Part shown: in pieces, positions 62,760 through 64,000 of the stretch | Layout: every line of letters starts with the position of its first letter | How positions within the stretch are numbered: the first letter of the stretch is position 1 | Source: Beta vulgaris subsp. vulgaris | Lineage: Eukaryota > Streptophyta > Magnoliopsida > Caryophyllales > Amaranthaceae | DNA length: 64,000 bases | Direction of reading: 5' to 3' | Assembly (NCBI RefSeq): GCF_026745355.1 | Contig: NC_079206.1 | Location: 4,051,044-4,115,043 of the forward strand | Notes under the pieces: generated by a model | The model's database searches: none | Told to the model about the DNA's origin: nothing | What the model saw: the letters and a program-made list of their open reading frames with translations, nothing else | Program-made: the position numbers and the translations under genes

Positions 62760-64000
62760 AACTGGTCTCAAGCAGATTATTGATGTTTTTTTTTAATATC
62801 AAAAGTGGACTAGTTAGATATATTAGTTGCTGTGCTTGCTGACAATATATTTGGAAAATAAAAGCTTGTGGTTATGTTTTGCAATTTGGAGAAGTTGCTA
62901 ATTCAAAATAAGTTTTGTTTTCTCCCCTTTTTTCCCCCTTCTTGGGACCAACATGTCAAATATTTCTTTCGTTTAGAAATAGTTGCACCATTTCATGTTC
63001 TCACGTTTGTCAATGTATGTTTGCAACCATTAATATCTTTGGTTATCAATACGTAGACATCATAAAAAGTTGATAATAAAAATATATATGTTGAGATGCA
63101 TCTAACAAGATTCACATGATCATATTTTTCTACAATATAAATTACCAAAGATCATCAAAGTGTAACATGTGAATAGTAAATACTATAAAAACGGTGCAAT
63201 TATTTCTAAATGGAGGAAGTAGTTAATCCTAATGAGTTGGGCACTTTGATTAACAATTAGCAATTGACTTTATTACATTGAATAGAATGAAAGTAAATTG
63301 CCTTTGGTTGAGGACTTAAGATGAGACTACGTGGAGGAGATAGAAGACAATTGGGTACTTTTGTTGTGTTCGGTTTTATTCATTCGTACTTATTGCTCTT
63401 GGTGAAAGTAAGCCTACTTCACTTCGAAAAAAAAAACCCCTACTTCCTTTGGAGTTATTAAGGTTGTGTTTTCTATATTTTGAACATGGTTGAACTGAAT
63501 TTCTCAAATTTTATTGGACTTGATTAGCTTTAATGTTACTTTATATTTACACCTGATTGAATTTGTTTGGCCATAATTCTTTATCACACTCTTTCTATAT
63601 ATGATGAGCTCCATCGAATGAATCTCAACTCCTTTTATCAATTTCAACTCCTTTTATCTATATCTCAACACCGAAAATCACTTCTTCTCAACAAATTCAT
63701 ACTACTGTAGTGGTTAAGTAGCCATCGTCTTTACGACGCTCAAAACTAAATTTTGATGGCTCAGAACCTGTTCTCCCCATCTTATTTTCAGTTCAATTCA
63801 ATTCAGTTAAGTCCAGTTCAATTCAATTTAGTTTAACTCTAGACAATGCTTTTACTCTCACATATCGCAATTCAGTTCAACTGTTTTATGTCGAAGCATT
63901 TATCAATTCAATTGCAGCAACTAACACTATCATTTGTGATTAGAAAGCGCGCTTGATAGATGCTTGCACCTTCAATCTTGGCACATCTTCGCATCTTGGT
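62760..64000. other. 3' UTR and downstream intergenic sequence
   Basis: The aminopeptidase 3' UTR probably ends before 63,000. A Stowaway MITE follows (62961-63221). The rest, to the window end, is AT-rich with repeated ttcaattcaattcagtt words near 63,790-63,920 and no recognisable gene. Confidence 0.5.
62961..63221. mobile_element. Stowaway-like MITE downstream of the aminopeptidase
   Basis: The left end tatttctttcgtttagaaat pairs with the right end (complement tacttcctccatttagaaat), continuing as agttgcacca and aattgcaccg. TA lies at both borders. It has no coding capacity. Confidence 0.8.

Overview
The window is AT-rich nuclear DNA from a flowering plant, most likely a eudicot. It carries intron-rich genes with GT-AG junctions, plant-specific protein families (an XTNX-type TIR-NB protein, a UBC4/5/6-type E2, an ARID-ELM2-SANT protein), Stowaway, hAT and PIF/Harbinger MITEs, a tRNA-derived SINE, a Helitron helicase relic and a Ty1/copia relic. 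The species cannot be fixed from the sequence. No prokaryotic, organellar or CRISPR feature was seen.

Layout. 1-7.0 kb: gene 1, a small membrane-anchored RING-H2 E3 ubiquitin ligase (+ strand, coding exons 3200-7001), with an upstream leader holding a PIF-type MITE, a 725-bp hAT MITE and a possible uORF. 9.7-14.8 kb: gene 2, a two-exon ARID-ELM2-SANT nuclear protein (+). 15.5-21 kb: a repeat zone with a Stowaway MITE, a 607-bp hAT MITE and a decayed Helitron helicase on the minus strand. 21.7-31.8 kb: gene 3, a six-exon E2 ubiquitin-conjugating enzyme (+) whose last intron is 8.76 kb. 33.3-37.6 kb: gene 4, a conserved plant protein of unknown function (+), with a SINE and a Stowaway MITE in its introns. 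39.6-42.5 kb: gene 5, a single-exon XTNX protein (-). 43.7-52.1 kb: an orphan exon-like stretch, a local duplication, a broken copia element that runs into a 998-base run of N, and about 2.4 kb of G-rich minisatellite. 52.3-62.8 kb: gene 6, an M1 zinc aminopeptidase (+) in 32 coding exons, including consecutive 5-nt and 12-nt micro-exons.

The genes do not form an operon-like system. Two belong to the ubiquitin pathway (E3 and E2), one is chromatin-related, one belongs to an ancient immune-receptor-like family and one is a housekeeping peptidase. The most unusual signals are the micro-exon cluster encoding the aminopeptidase catalytic tyrosine, the G-rich array with linked unit variants beside the assembly gap, and a hAT MITE that carries RNA polymerase III-like A and B boxes.
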